This document shows positions 7,514 to 15,196 of a DNA stretch of 29,544 bases, piece by piece. Origin of the DNA: CAZUFB01 sp048173955 (lineage in GTDB: Bacteria > Actinomycetota > Coriobacteriia > Coriobacteriales > UMGS124); assembly GCA_048173955.1 (NCBI GenBank), contig DBEYOB010000071.1, positions 1 to 29,544 of the forward strand, written 5' to 3'. The notes under the pieces were generated by a model. The model saw nothing but the letters and a program-made list of their open reading frames with translations, did not search any database and had not been told where the DNA came from. Position numbers and translations under genes: made by a program. Each line of letters opens with the position of its first letter. Position 1 is the stretch's first letter.

Positions 7514-9208
7514 ATGGGACGGGGGACGCGGAAGGCGATGGGTTTTGGTCGCGCGGAGAATGGTGGCGGGAAAGGCTTTTCGCCGCGGGGCGGTGCCGCC
7601 CTTGCCGAGGCGCTGTGCGCGCTGAGCATGGGCCTCAACCTGGTGTGGTGCGGCCTGATGGGCCACACGGCGGGGTTTGCGGCGCTGACCGAGGCCCCGG
7701 TGCTCGGCGTGAACCCGCGCCTGTTCTTCCTGCTGGGCGTCCTGACGCTCGCGCTCGCCGCCGCGGCCGTCCCCGGCTGGCTGCGCCACGGCGACGCCGT
7801 CCTGCGCTTCGCGTTCCCGGTGGCCGGCGCGGCGGGCACGGCGTGCTTCTCGCTGCTGCACGACCCCTCCTCGGCCGCGTCGGTGCCCGTCGCCGCGATC
7901 GGCCTCTACGGGACGGGCATCGTGTACGCCTGGATCGTCGCGCGGTGCATCCTCATGCTCATGCGGACGCGGGGCATCGGGCCGGTCGTCCGGTGCCTGA
8001 CGGGGGCGCTGGTCGTGCGGCTCGTGGTCGCCCAGGTCGTCTGGCCGGCCGTGAACCCTGCCGTGCACGTCGCGTGCGCGGTGGCGGCGCCCCTGGCCGC
8101 CGCCCTCTCGTTCGAGTGCGCCTGCGCCGTGCTGCGCCGGGATTTCTCCGAGGCTGCCCAGGCGGGGTCGACGGGGCGCACGGTGTTCGGCATCCCCCAG
8201 CTCGTCTGCACGCGCGCCGCGACGTCGCGCGCGGACCTCTTCTCGATGTACCTGCTGCTCTTCATCGGCGCGGTCGTCTTGGCGGTCGCCCGGTCGATCA
8301 GCATGTTCGGTGTCTGGGGCGATGCGAGCACGAGCATCGCCGACGTCGCCCCCTGGCTGCTCGGCGTGGTCGTCCCGGCGGTCGCCGTGGTGGCGTTCGC
8401 GTGTTTCGCCCTGCTGCGCATGGACGGCTATGCGCTTGCGGCGCGCTTCCAGCCGGCCCTGCTCCTCGTGTTCGTCGGCCTGTTCGTCACCGCGGTGCTC
8501 GAGAGCCCGCAGGGGTCCCAGGTCGCGGGCCTGTCGCTCGTGGTGCAGGTCGGCGAGTCCTGGGCGCACCTGCTGTTCTGGACGATCGTCGCGACCTCGC
8601 TCGACGTGCTCGGGCTGCCCTCGTACCGCTCCATCGGCATCGGCTGCACGGCCTACGCGTCCCTTTCGATCGCATGGCTCCTGCTGTTGAGCGAGCGGGG
8701 GATGATGGCGACGCTGCTGGCGGTCTTGGCGGCGTACGTGGTGGTCATCGGCCTGATGTGCGTCGCCTGGAACCCCCTGTCCGCAAGGCGCGGGCTGAGG
8801 ACCGCCCCCGCCGGGACTGCGGCGTCCGGCGGGGGCGCGGTGCCGGGCGGGGACGGGACCACCGGTGCGCCCGCGGGGCCCGATGCCGCCGCCCTGCCCG
8901 ACGCTCCCTCCGGTACCGCCGGTGCCGAGGCGCCCGACGGGGCGCCCGCCAAGGTGCCCGCGTCCGACCAGGCCGCATCCGACCTGCAGCGCACCATGCT
9001 CGACCGCTGTTCCGAGCTGGCCGAATGCTACGCGCTGTCGCCGCGCGAGACCGAGGTGTTCGCGCTGTTCGTGCAGGGCCGGTCGCGCTCGTTCATTCAG
9101 GAGGAGCTGGCGCTTTCGGGCAACACGGTCAAGACGCACGTGTCGCACATCTACGCCAAGATGGGCGTGCAGGGCAAGCAGGAGCTCATGGACCTGGTGT
9201 GGCGCTGA
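7514..9208 (+). CDS. Membrane-anchored LuxR-family transcriptional regulator
   Basis: About 564 residues. The first ~420 form roughly a dozen hydrophobic helices (for example LFFLLGVLTLALAAAAVPGWL and LLFIGAVVLAVARSISMF). A long Ala/Gly/Pro-rich linker (about 430-485) connects to a LuxR HTH at the C-terminus: LSPRETEVFALFVQGRS, then SGNTVKTHVSHIYAKMGV. The presumed role is signal sensing in the membrane with DNA binding by the cytoplasmic tail. Divergent placement next to the cytochrome/molybdopterin operon suggests that operon is its target (inference). The start is uncertain: TTG 7505, ATG 7514 (GGAG 3 bases upstream) and ATG 7538 are all possible, none with an ideal ribosome-binding site. 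Confidence 0.88.
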   Translation: MGRGTRKAMGFGRAENGGGKGFSPRGGAALAEALCALSMGLNLVWCGLMGHTAGFAALTEAPVLGVNPRLFFLLGVLTLALAAAAVPGWLRHGDAVLRFAFPVAGAAGTACFSLLHDPSSAASVPVAAIGLYGTGIVYAWIVARCILMLMRTRGIGPVVRCLTGALVVRLVVAQVVWPAVNPAVHVACAVAAPLAAALSFECACAVLRRDFSEAAQAGSTGRTVFGIPQLVCTRAATSRADLFSMYLLLFIGAVVLAVARSISMFGVWGDASTSIADVAPWLLGVVVPAVAVVAFACFALLRMDGYALAARFQPALLLVFVGLFVTAVLESPQGSQVAGLSLVVQVGESWAHLLFWTIVATSLDVLGLPSYRSIGIGCTAYASLSIAWLLLLSERGMMATLLAVLAAYVVVIGLMCVAWNPLSARRGLRTAPAGTAASGGGAVPGGDGTTGAPAGPDAAALPDAPSGTAGAEAPDGAPAKVPASDQAASDLQRTMLDRCSELAECYALSPRETEVFALFVQGRSRSFIQEELALSGNTVKTHVSHIYAKMGVQGKQELMDLVWR

Positions 9209-9296
9209 GGGAGCGGGCGCGCCAGTTGGTGGTTCATCCGGGACCGGGAAGCCGTTCGTAAAATTCTGCAGGCGCACCTGCTCGATTATGAGAATA

Positions 9297-9376
9297 TGCC
9301 CGATGCTGGAAGGCGTGCCCGATACTAGAACGCATGCCCGATGCTGGAAGGCGTGCCCGATGCAAGAACGCATGCC
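9297..9376. repeat. 19-bp tandem repeat array with an alternating A-B-A-B pattern
   Basis: TGCC recurs at 9297, 9316, 9335, 9354 and 9373, exactly 19 bp apart. Units 1 and 3 are TGCCCGATGCTGGAAGGCG. Units 2 and 4 are TGCCCGATACTAGAACGCA and TGCCCGATGCAAGAACGCA. The fifth unit runs into the left arm of the adjoining inverted repeat. Confidence 0.85.
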
Positions 9377-9377
9377 T

Positions 9378-9558
9378 GATGTCTGAAAAAAATGCCGTTG
9401 CGAACGATTTTTGAGAAGCGAAAAACCTATGCAGTGTCTCATCGAAGCAGTAACTGTAAAGCAGGTTTTATCATCTGTAAATCCAACATGCATATTTGAG
9501 TCTGATGCCGGTTGTAGCCCATTCCAAATCGTTCGCAACGCGCATTTTTTCAGACATC
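9378..9558. repeat. Inverted repeat cassette (arms of about 31 bp) upstream of the flavoprotein
   Basis: The left arm (9378-9410) contains GATGTCTGAAAAAA and CGTTGCGAACGATTT. The reverse complement of the right arm (9526-9558) has both blocks intact; only four central positions differ without gaps. The arms enclose 115 bp. Each arm contains the small palindrome CGTT-GCG-AACG beside an A-run, much like the arms of the 453-716 repeat. Possible readings are an invertible promoter segment or a small mobile element. Confidence 0.75.
9453..9481 (-). promoter_or_regulatory. Sigma-70-like promoter inside the inverted-repeat cassette, minus strand
   Basis: On the minus strand TTTACA (9481-9476) and TACAGT (9458-9453) are separated by exactly 17 bases. 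It points away from the flavoprotein; inversion between the arms would turn it toward that gene. There is no experimental support. Confidence 0.35.
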
Positions 9559-9771
9559 GCCATTCCAACTGGACCGCACGCTGATCTTCTTACTGGATAG
9601 GTTGATTTCCGACAGATTGGAGGTTCTTTTTTGAGTACTGGGTTCCTCCCGGTGCAATGCACATAGCAGGCCCTACAAGAAGTGTGACTTTGTTTCACGA
9701 AAAAGAGGTGATGACGTCGTTCATGCCTGCATATACGGTCGTATTGCGCACTTGTGACACGGATGTTGGGG

Positions 9772-9787
9772 CTCGTTTTAAAACGAG
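9772..9787 (+). promoter_or_regulatory. 16-bp perfect palindrome overlapping the ribosome-binding site
   Basis: CTCGTTTTAAAACGAG ends within the ribosome-binding site GAGGAGG (9785-9791) of the flavoprotein that starts at 9800. As DNA it could be an operator. As RNA it could partly mask the ribosome-binding site. Confidence 0.5.
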
Positions 9788-9799
9788 GAGGATCGAACA

Positions 9800-11314
9800 A
9801 TGGGCAGTGGCGCATCTCGGCAGTTGTCTACTCGACGCAGTTTTGTAAAAGGAGCCGCTTTTGGGGTGGCCGCTTGTGGCACCACTTTGATGGGTGGTCG
9901 TCAAGCTTGGGCGCATGATGTTCTCCAAGAATGGGACGTTGAAACCGATGTCGTTGTGATCGGTGGAGGAGGATCTGGCTTTTCGGCTGCCTTGGCTGCG
10001 GCGGAAGCCGGGGCTGAGGTAGTTATCTTGGAAAAGGGCTCGTTCCCCGGAGGGTCGACGCTGTTGTGCGGGCAGGCCATCATGGGCGTAGGAACTTCCG
10101 TGCAAAAAGAGATGGGAATTGAGGACTCCGTCGAGGAAGCGATGAAGTACTTCTCTCTCGTTGGCGATGGAAGGGAAGACCTCCTGCGCCTTATCGTGGA
10201 ACGAAGCGGTGCGGCTGTCGACTGGCTTATTGGCTTGGGAATGGAGGTTCCTGCGCAGGAGGGAAACCCCGGCCTTGTGTACGGGGGGCAGGAACTCGAT
10301 TATGCTGACATCACAGCACCTATCATGAGGACGCACTATTCGGTCAAGCCTGAGCCGGGACTCTGGCCAGTTTTGGAACAGGCGGCTAACGACAATCCTT
10401 CGATAAGCGTTGTGCTCGAATGCGCCGGTTCAAGTTTGGTCCAGGAATCACCCGGTGGGGAGGTGTTGGGTGTTATTGCAGCGGATGGAACAACCTATCG
10501 TGCGCGGCGTGGTGTCATCTTGGCTGCGGGGGGATATGCACGAAACGCCGATATGATGACCTCCCTCATTTCTCGTTACGAAGTCCAAACAACGGCAAAC
10601 GTCAACGATATGGGAGACGGCATCAACCTGGGCATTCGGGCCGGTGCGAGTACGGGTTATTTTGGAATGCTCTCAAACGTCCAATACTCCAATCCGATTT
10701 CTCCGTGCGTTTTCATTGTGCTGGGGCCTGATACGATGGAGGGGAAGCCCCCGTTCATTTGCGTGAATGTCGAAGGCAAGCGTTGGAGCAATGAACGTAA
10801 ATTCTATTCATATATCTGCTCCGATCTGCTGACGCAGCCTGAAGGCCGTGCGTTTGTGGTTACGTGTGGGGAGGCTGGTCTCGCGGGGCTTGGCTCGGCG
10901 GCAGATGCCGCTTTTGCGGGGGAGACGATAGAGGACCTTGCTGCTGCCATGGGGGTTGATGCTGCCGCTTTGGCGCAGACCATCGATGAATGGAATGCCG
11001 ATTGTGCCGTGGGCGTGGATGCGCATTTCGGTCGAACAATGGAACTCTATCCGCTTGAGGCGGGGCCATACTACGCTGCAGAGGTCAAGCCTGGCGCGGC
11101 GTGCACTTTTGGGGGCGTTACGGTTGACGCCGATATGCATGCGCTAGGGGCTCTTGATGGAAAGCCCATACCGCGCCTTTATGCAGCGGGCATAAACAGC
11201 ATGGCAATTGGTAGGTTTTACCCAACCTGCGGTTTCGCGGTTGCCAGTGCAATTGTGACAGGCCGCATTGCGGGTGAGATGGCTGCTCAAGAAGGTTCTG
11301 CCGACGCTATGTAG
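9800..11314 (+). CDS. Tat-exported FAD-dependent oxidoreductase (second fumarate reductase-like flavoprotein)
   Basis: 504 residues. The twin-arginine signal STRRSFVKGAAFG (residues 10-22) is followed by a hydrophobic stretch and a likely cleavage near AWA-HD. The FAD motif VVVIGGGGSGFSAALAAAEAG lies near residue 51. Later family patterns include FPGGSTLLCGQA, ILAAGGYARNADMM, NDMGDGINLGIRAGA and a C-terminal PRLYAAGINSMAIGRFYPTCGFAVASAIVTGRIAG. There is no haem motif. The protein is distinct from the other two flavoproteins in the window, so the substrate may differ; none can be assigned. The start ATG 9800 has GAGGAGG 8 bases upstream. Codon use is clearly more A/T-rich than in flanking genes, and the downstream membrane LuxR gene shares this, suggesting joint acquisition as a reductase-regulator pair. 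Confidence 0.9.
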   Translation: MGSGASRQLSTRRSFVKGAAFGVAACGTTLMGGRQAWAHDVLQEWDVETDVVVIGGGGSGFSAALAAAEAGAEVVILEKGSFPGGSTLLCGQAIMGVGTSVQKEMGIEDSVEEAMKYFSLVGDGREDLLRLIVERSGAAVDWLIGLGMEVPAQEGNPGLVYGGQELDYADITAPIMRTHYSVKPEPGLWPVLEQAANDNPSISVVLECAGSSLVQESPGGEVLGVIAADGTTYRARRGVILAAGGYARNADMMTSLISRYEVQTTANVNDMGDGINLGIRAGASTGYFGMLSNVQYSNPISPCVFIVLGPDTMEGKPPFICVNVEGKRWSNERKFYSYICSDLLTQPEGRAFVVTCGEAGLAGLGSAADAAFAGETIEDLAAAMGVDAAALAQTIDEWNADCAVGVDAHFGRTMELYPLEAGPYYAAEVKPGAACTFGGVTVDADMHALGALDGKPIPRLYAAGINSMAIGRFYPTCGFAVASAIVTGRIAGEMAAQEGSADAM

Positions 11315-11334
11315 GCGCGGTAAGGGGTGCGGCG

Positions 11335-11345
11335 TATTATATAGT
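11335..11345 (+). promoter_or_regulatory. Candidate -10 region of the second luxR gene
   Basis: TATTATATAGT contains two overlapping -10-like hexamers (TATTAT and TATAGT) about 65 bp upstream of the luxR start. No -35 was recognised. Confidence 0.35.
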
Positions 11346-11370
11346 GCTGACGGGTGGAGGACGATTTTAA

Positions 11371-11392
11371 GGGCGGGGCCAAGGCCCCGCCC
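11371..11392. terminator. GC-rich hairpin between flavoprotein and luxR
   Basis: A perfect 10-bp stem GGGCGGGGCC/GGCCCCGCCC has a 2-base AA spacer (in practice a 4-base loop). It lies 57 bp after the flavoprotein stop and 15 bp before the luxR start. No U-tract follows on the + strand; on the minus strand TTAAAATC follows. It may end flavoprotein transcripts or act in the luxR leader. Confidence 0.6.
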
Positions 11393-11406
11393 TAAGTGAT
11401 GAATGG

Positions 11407-12861
11407 ATGATTTTGGACAGTACGCATGACGACGCATTTCGTTCAAAGGGCTGGATTCGGGACGGGCGGGCCAGATCATTCGTCATGTCGGTAATTGCAT
11501 TTGCGGGATATAAACTCCATACCCTGCTAATGCTCAACAATGATGCCGTGTTGGCATATGCAAGCTGCTGGTTGAATGAACAGGACGCGTTTGTTGTTCT
11601 CTTTTCAATCTGGAGCTTTTCGTCTGCCCTCACACTGCTGGCTCTGACGGGTTGTTTTGCGACGTGGAGAGAATCGCATGAGACGGTTGGAAGGCGGACG
11701 ATTCTCTGTGCGACAGGCATGGGTAGTGCAATGACGGCGATACTTGTGCTGTGCATCGATGGCAAGGTGTACTTTCCGGTTGTGGTAGGGGAGATTGCCG
11801 CTATATCGGTCACAAGTGCTTCTTTGCACGCTTATTGGGCCAAAATTGCATGTTCCCATGCTACGGGAACTCTTATTCGATCGCTGATAGTCGGTCAACT
11901 GTGTGCTTCGGGACTGTTCTATGCATCAAAGATGCTTGGCGATGCGGTGCAGACGGTGCTTCTGTCTGTGACAACGCCCCTGATGGGAGGTGTCATATAT
12001 TGTATGCTCTACGGAAAGCATGCGCGAGGCCCATCCGTGAGATCCATCACAGACGGCATTAAATATGAAGTTAGTGCATGCCGATTTCATCAGGTGCTTC
12101 TTGCGGGCATTGCCACCGCAACCCTTGGCGTGGGTGTACTCTGGGGCTCATCGGCAAACATGCGTGACCATACGTTCTGGGTGCTGGGGGCGGTGGTGGT
12201 TGGCGTCGTCTACCTGTTGTATCTAGCAGTCAAAGACAGACCTGTTCGTGGCGATGTGATACTGCGCGCGGTATTCGCTTTGCTGGGAGTTGCGATTCTG
12301 CTGGCTATTTTGGTACCGACGTTCTCCAATATGTTCATGGGCCTCGTGTGGACGGGCTATTCGATGCTGTCGCTTGCATTGTTCATGATAGGCCGGCGCG
12401 AGGGCTCCTCTTCCAAGGGAAACATTACGGTGCTGGGGGTGGCGATGTCCATATCTGCAGCGAGCATCGGAGTTGGATTGACTTTGGGCCGGCTTTCAGC
12501 GCTCTATGCCCCCTCAATCGAGGTGCCGTCTATCGTTGCGATTGTGTTACTCCTCACGGTTATATTGTTCTGGGGACATGGAAAAGAAGTGACAGAGGTG
12601 TTTCCTGGAGTCCAATCGCAGTCCAATCCCGATGATATGTTGTTGAGCCGTTGCGCGAAAGTGGCAAAGGATTCGGATTTGACCGCTGCTGAACTCGAAA
12701 CGCTTTTCTTTTTTATGAAGGGCTATACTATACGGCGCGTTTCTGATGAAAGGCATGTTTCGGCCAATACAATCAAGACTCAAATTAGTAGCATCTACCG
12801 AAAGCTGGGCATTCATTCACGGCAGGAGCTACTGAATATCATAGAACGAATTGGTGAGTGA
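11407..12861 (+). CDS. Membrane-anchored LuxR-family transcriptional regulator (in AT-rich segment)
   Basis: 484 residues. About ten to twelve hydrophobic helices span residues 25-395 (for example VLLAGIATATLGVGVLW and AVFALLGVAILLAILVPTF). The C-terminus is a LuxR HTH: LTAAELETLFFFMKGYTIRRVSDERHV is the family pattern, ending in the recognition region SANTIKTQISSIYRKLGIHSRQELL. Architecture matches the LuxR gene at 7514, but the sequence has diverged strongly and codon use is A/T-rich. It lies directly downstream of the second flavoprotein on the same strand, so it probably controls that reductase (inference). The start at 11407 is tentative because no good ribosome-binding site is visible and the GC-rich hairpin ends 15 bases upstream. 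Confidence 0.85.
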   Translation: MILDSTHDDAFRSKGWIRDGRARSFVMSVIAFAGYKLHTLLMLNNDAVLAYASCWLNEQDAFVVLFSIWSFSSALTLLALTGCFATWRESHETVGRRTILCATGMGSAMTAILVLCIDGKVYFPVVVGEIAAISVTSASLHAYWAKIACSHATGTLIRSLIVGQLCASGLFYASKMLGDAVQTVLLSVTTPLMGGVIYCMLYGKHARGPSVRSITDGIKYEVSACRFHQVLLAGIATATLGVGVLWGSSANMRDHTFWVLGAVVVGVVYLLYLAVKDRPVRGDVILRAVFALLGVAILLAILVPTFSNMFMGLVWTGYSMLSLALFMIGRREGSSSKGNITVLGVAMSISAASIGVGLTLGRLSALYAPSIEVPSIVAIVLLLTVILFWGHGKEVTEVFPGVQSQSNPDDMLLSRCAKVAKDSDLTAAELETLFFFMKGYTIRRVSDERHVSANTIKTQISSIYRKLGIHSRQELLNIIERIGE

Positions 12862-12992
12862 GTTCTCCTGTGCTAGTCCTTGTTTGAGCTACAATCGGGC
12901 CGATTTTCGATGAGTTGTTCGGGTGGCGCGAGGAGATGTAAGGCGAACTCTTTGTTACATGTATCCAGATGCTTTGATGCTGGGTGGGGACC

Positions 12993-13196
12993 ATGCAGAT
13001 GAATTCACCAATCAGTAAAGTATCCAAACGGGAAGATGGCGAGACCCCTTCATCCTTTGACTGGCGGCTGGAGATTCTTGGTTCGGGGTGCGAGCTTTGC
13101 ATGCGGTTTGGATGTTTACCCGAGGAGATTGCCGACGCCCCTTATCATGCTTTGTGCGAGCGGATGCATGCTGACCGTTACGAGAAAAGCTGTTAA
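12993..13196 (+). CDS. Possible small protein, unrecognised
   Basis: A 67-residue frame from ATG 12993 (a GTG at 12984 is also in frame) ends at TAA 13194-13196. It is polar, with Cys residues in GCELCMRFGC and a C-terminal KSC. A GCTACAAT-type -10 lies about 100 bp upstream and a G-rich stretch just before the ATG. No family was recognised. It overlaps the minus-strand ORF 13116-13322; probably at most one of the two is real. Confidence 0.3.
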   Translation: MQMNSPISKVSKREDGETPSSFDWRLEILGSGCELCMRFGCLPEEIADAPYHALCERMHADRYEKSC

Positions 13197-13322
13197 AGCG
13201 CCCATGTGACACCGACCGAAAACGGCGGATTCCGGGGTGTATATTCCGAGCGCCTGATACAAAAAGCGCCGGTCGCAGCCCTGGCACCGCCCGACATACT
13301 CGAGGTCCTGCGCCTGTTCCAT
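13116..13322 (-). CDS. Small Cys-containing protein, possibly a truncated remnant
   Basis: 68 residues, ATG at 13320-13322. The first ~43 residues (VGRCQGCDRRFLYQALG, later FGRCHMGAL) look like a small zinc-ribbon-type protein. The rest (TAFLVTVSMHPLAQ and so on) lies across the point where composition becomes A/T-rich and may be junk read-through. This could be a gene cut at the edge of the acquired segment. No strong ribosome-binding site is seen. Confidence 0.35.
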   Translation of the reverse strand: MEQAQDLEYVGRCQGCDRRFLYQALGIYTPESAVFGRCHMGALTAFLVTVSMHPLAQSMIRGVGNLLG

Positions 13323-13382
13323 CGCTAGTCGGCTTCGTTCTTGCACGCGGCCCGCGCGTCCGTGCGGTCTCGAAATACGCAA

Positions 13383-13418
13383 AAAGCCCGCCGGGCGCTT
13401 GGGCGTCCGACGGGCTTT
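13383..13418 (-). terminator. Rho-independent terminator of cstA
   Basis: The stem AAAGCCCG...CGGGCTTT extends inward with two mismatches, giving a long hairpin. On the minus strand it is followed by TTTTTGCG. It begins about 35 bp after the cstA stop at 13454. Confidence 0.85.
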
Positions 13419-13453
13419 CCGATTGCGTGTCTGTGCAAGCCGCAGCGCGGGCT

Positions 13454-15196
13454 TTACGCCTGCGCGCCGCCTTCGGGCGCGACGGGCTCGCCGGCAGCGA
13501 TCGCCGGCTCCTCCTTCTCGCTGCCGAACGCGGTGTCGGCGCGCTTCTTGAAGCAGCTCACGGCGATGATCACGCCGAGCACGAGCAGCAGCACGCCGAA
13601 GATGAGCTGCAGGCCGTGCGTCAGGAAGTTGAAGTCGGGCGTGCCGACCACGGGGACGATGCCCATGAGGATCGTCACGAGCGACACGAACACCACGACG
13701 AGCATGAAGCACGAGGGGATGACGAGCATGAGCCCCTTGCGGCCGGTGGCCTTGAGGAACACCGACAGCGCGATGAGCACCATGGCGGCGAGCAGCTGGT
13801 TCGCCGAGCCGAACAGCGACCAGATGTTGTTGTAGCCGCCGAGCGCCAGCGCAAAGCCGGGGATGAGCACGAGCAGGGTCGCCACGTAGCGGTTGCCCAG
13901 GAAACGGCGCACCGCGTTCACGTCGCTGCCGTCGGCCTTGTCGCCGAGCCACAGCTCAGAGAAGCTCATGGCGCCGATGCGCGCCACGGCGTCGAGCGAC
14001 GAGAGCGCCAGCGTCGACACGGCCATGGTCATGAACACCTGCGAGAGCACGATCGGCAGCCCCAGGCGCTCCATGAACGAGGCGACGGCCGTCGAGAACA
14101 CGTTGAACGGCGTGCCGATGCTCGAGTAGTCGCCGTCGGCGGTCGCCACGGTCGCCACGCAGATGAGCGCGAGCACGGCCACGAGCGACTCGAGCACCAT
14201 CGAGCCGTAGCCCACGGGGAGCATGTCCCTCTCGTTGGAGACGGTCTTCGAGGAGGTGCCGGTCGAGACCAGGCTGTGGAAGCCCGAGACCGCGCCGCAC
14301 GCGATGGTCACGAACAGCACGGGGAACAGCATGTTGCCGTTCTCGAGCTTGAAGCCGTTGAAGGCGTTGACCTGGATGGCGGGGTTGTACACGATGACGC
14401 CCACGAAGGCGAAGATCACCATGCCGATCAGCACGATGAAGCACAGGTAGTCGCGCGGCTGCTTGAGGTACTGCATCGGCACGCACGACGCGAAGAACAG
14501 GTACACCATGATGGCGACGTCCCAGGTCACCTTGTCGGCGACCTCGATGGGCCACACCATGCCCACGGCGAACGACGCCACGAACAGCACGATGGCGACG
14601 ACGAACTTCACGATGCCGCGGATGTTGAGCTTTGCGGTGACGAGGCCCATGACGACGGCGGCGACGATGAACGCGATGTTGATCGTCGCGGTCGCGCCGT
14701 TGGCGTAGGTCACGTCCTCGGTGGCGCCCATGACGAACGTGCCGGCCACCATGTCGGTGAAGGCGGCCACGACGAGCATGGTGAACAGCCAGCAGAACAG
14801 CAGGAACAGACGGCGCCCGTAGTTGCCGATGTACTTCTCGATGAGAAGGCCCATCGACTTGCCCTGGTTGCGCACCGAGGCGTACAGCGCGGTGAAGTCC
14901 TGCACGGCGCCGAAGAACACGCCGCCGACGAGGATCCAGAGGAACGCGGGCAGCCAGCCGAAGGCGACGGCGATGATGGGGCCCGTGACGGGGCCGGCGC
15001 CGCAGATGGAGGAGAACTGGTGCGCGAAGACCGTGAGGCGGTCGGTGGGCACGTAGTCCTTGTCGTCCTCGAACTGCTTGGCCGGGGTCAGGGCCTGCGG
15101 GTCGATACCCCAGGTCTTTTGGAGCCAGCGACCGTACAGCAGGTAGCCCCCCGCCAACACCACGACGGCGATGAGCAGCAATACGATTCCGTTCAT
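13454..15196 (-). CDS. cstA: Carbon starvation protein A-type transporter
   Basis: 580 residues with many hydrophobic helices from residue 3 (LLLIAVVVLAGGYLLYGRWL). The family block VFAHQFSSICGAGPVTGPIIA lies near residues 56-76, preceded by PAKQFEDDKDYVPTDR, which is characteristic of CstA. Family members import peptides or pyruvate across the inner membrane and are usually induced by carbon limitation; the substrate in this organism is not readable. The start at 15194-15196 has GGAAAGGAG upstream at a rather long spacing of about 14 bases. It is a single gene with its own terminator. A dyad of GGTAAAC arms flanks a candidate -10 upstream. Confidence 0.92.
   Translation of the reverse strand: MNGIVLLLIAVVVLAGGYLLYGRWLQKTWGIDPQALTPAKQFEDDKDYVPTDRLTVFAHQFSSICGAGPVTGPIIAVAFGWLPAFLWILVGGVFFGAVQDFTALYASVRNQGKSMGLLIEKYIGNYGRRLFLLFCWLFTMLVVAAFTDMVAGTFVMGATEDVTYANGATATINIAFIVAAVVMGLVTAKLNIRGIVKFVVAIVLFVASFAVGMVWPIEVADKVTWDVAIMVYLFFASCVPMQYLKQPRDYLCFIVLIGMVIFAFVGVIVYNPAIQVNAFNGFKLENGNMLFPVLFVTIACGAVSGFHSLVSTGTSSKTVSNERDMLPVGYGSMVLESLVAVLALICVATVATADGDYSSIGTPFNVFSTAVASFMERLGLPIVLSQVFMTMAVSTLALSSLDAVARIGAMSFSELWLGDKADGSDVNAVRRFLGNRYVATLLVLIPGFALALGGYNNIWSLFGSANQLLAAMVLIALSVFLKATGRKGLMLVIPSCFMLVVVFVSLVTILMGIVPVVGTPDFNFLTHGLQLIFGVLLLVLGVIIAVSCFKKRADTAFGSEKEEPAIAAGEPVAPEGGAQA

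Larger units (their letters stand above)
9209..9799. other. AT-rich non-coding interval with tandem and inverted repeats
   Basis: This 591-bp gap lies between two + strand genes. Its left part has a small hairpin (GCAGG-cgca-CCTGC, 9268-9281). It then holds the 19-bp tandem array, the inverted-repeat cassette, a possible operator ATACG-GT-CGTAT (9733-9744) and a 16-bp palindrome over the flavoprotein ribosome-binding site. No ORF in it looks real. Confidence 0.7.
12862..13453. other. Interval with doubtful small ORFs at the edge of the AT-rich segment
   Basis: The first half is A/T-rich and holds TACAAT (12890-12895) overlapping the palindrome AATCGG-G-CCGATT (12893-12905), and an inverted repeat ATGTAA/TTACAT (12936-12960). 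Base composition rises to the genomic level after about 13200. The two small ORFs and the cstA terminator are listed separately. Confidence 0.5.
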
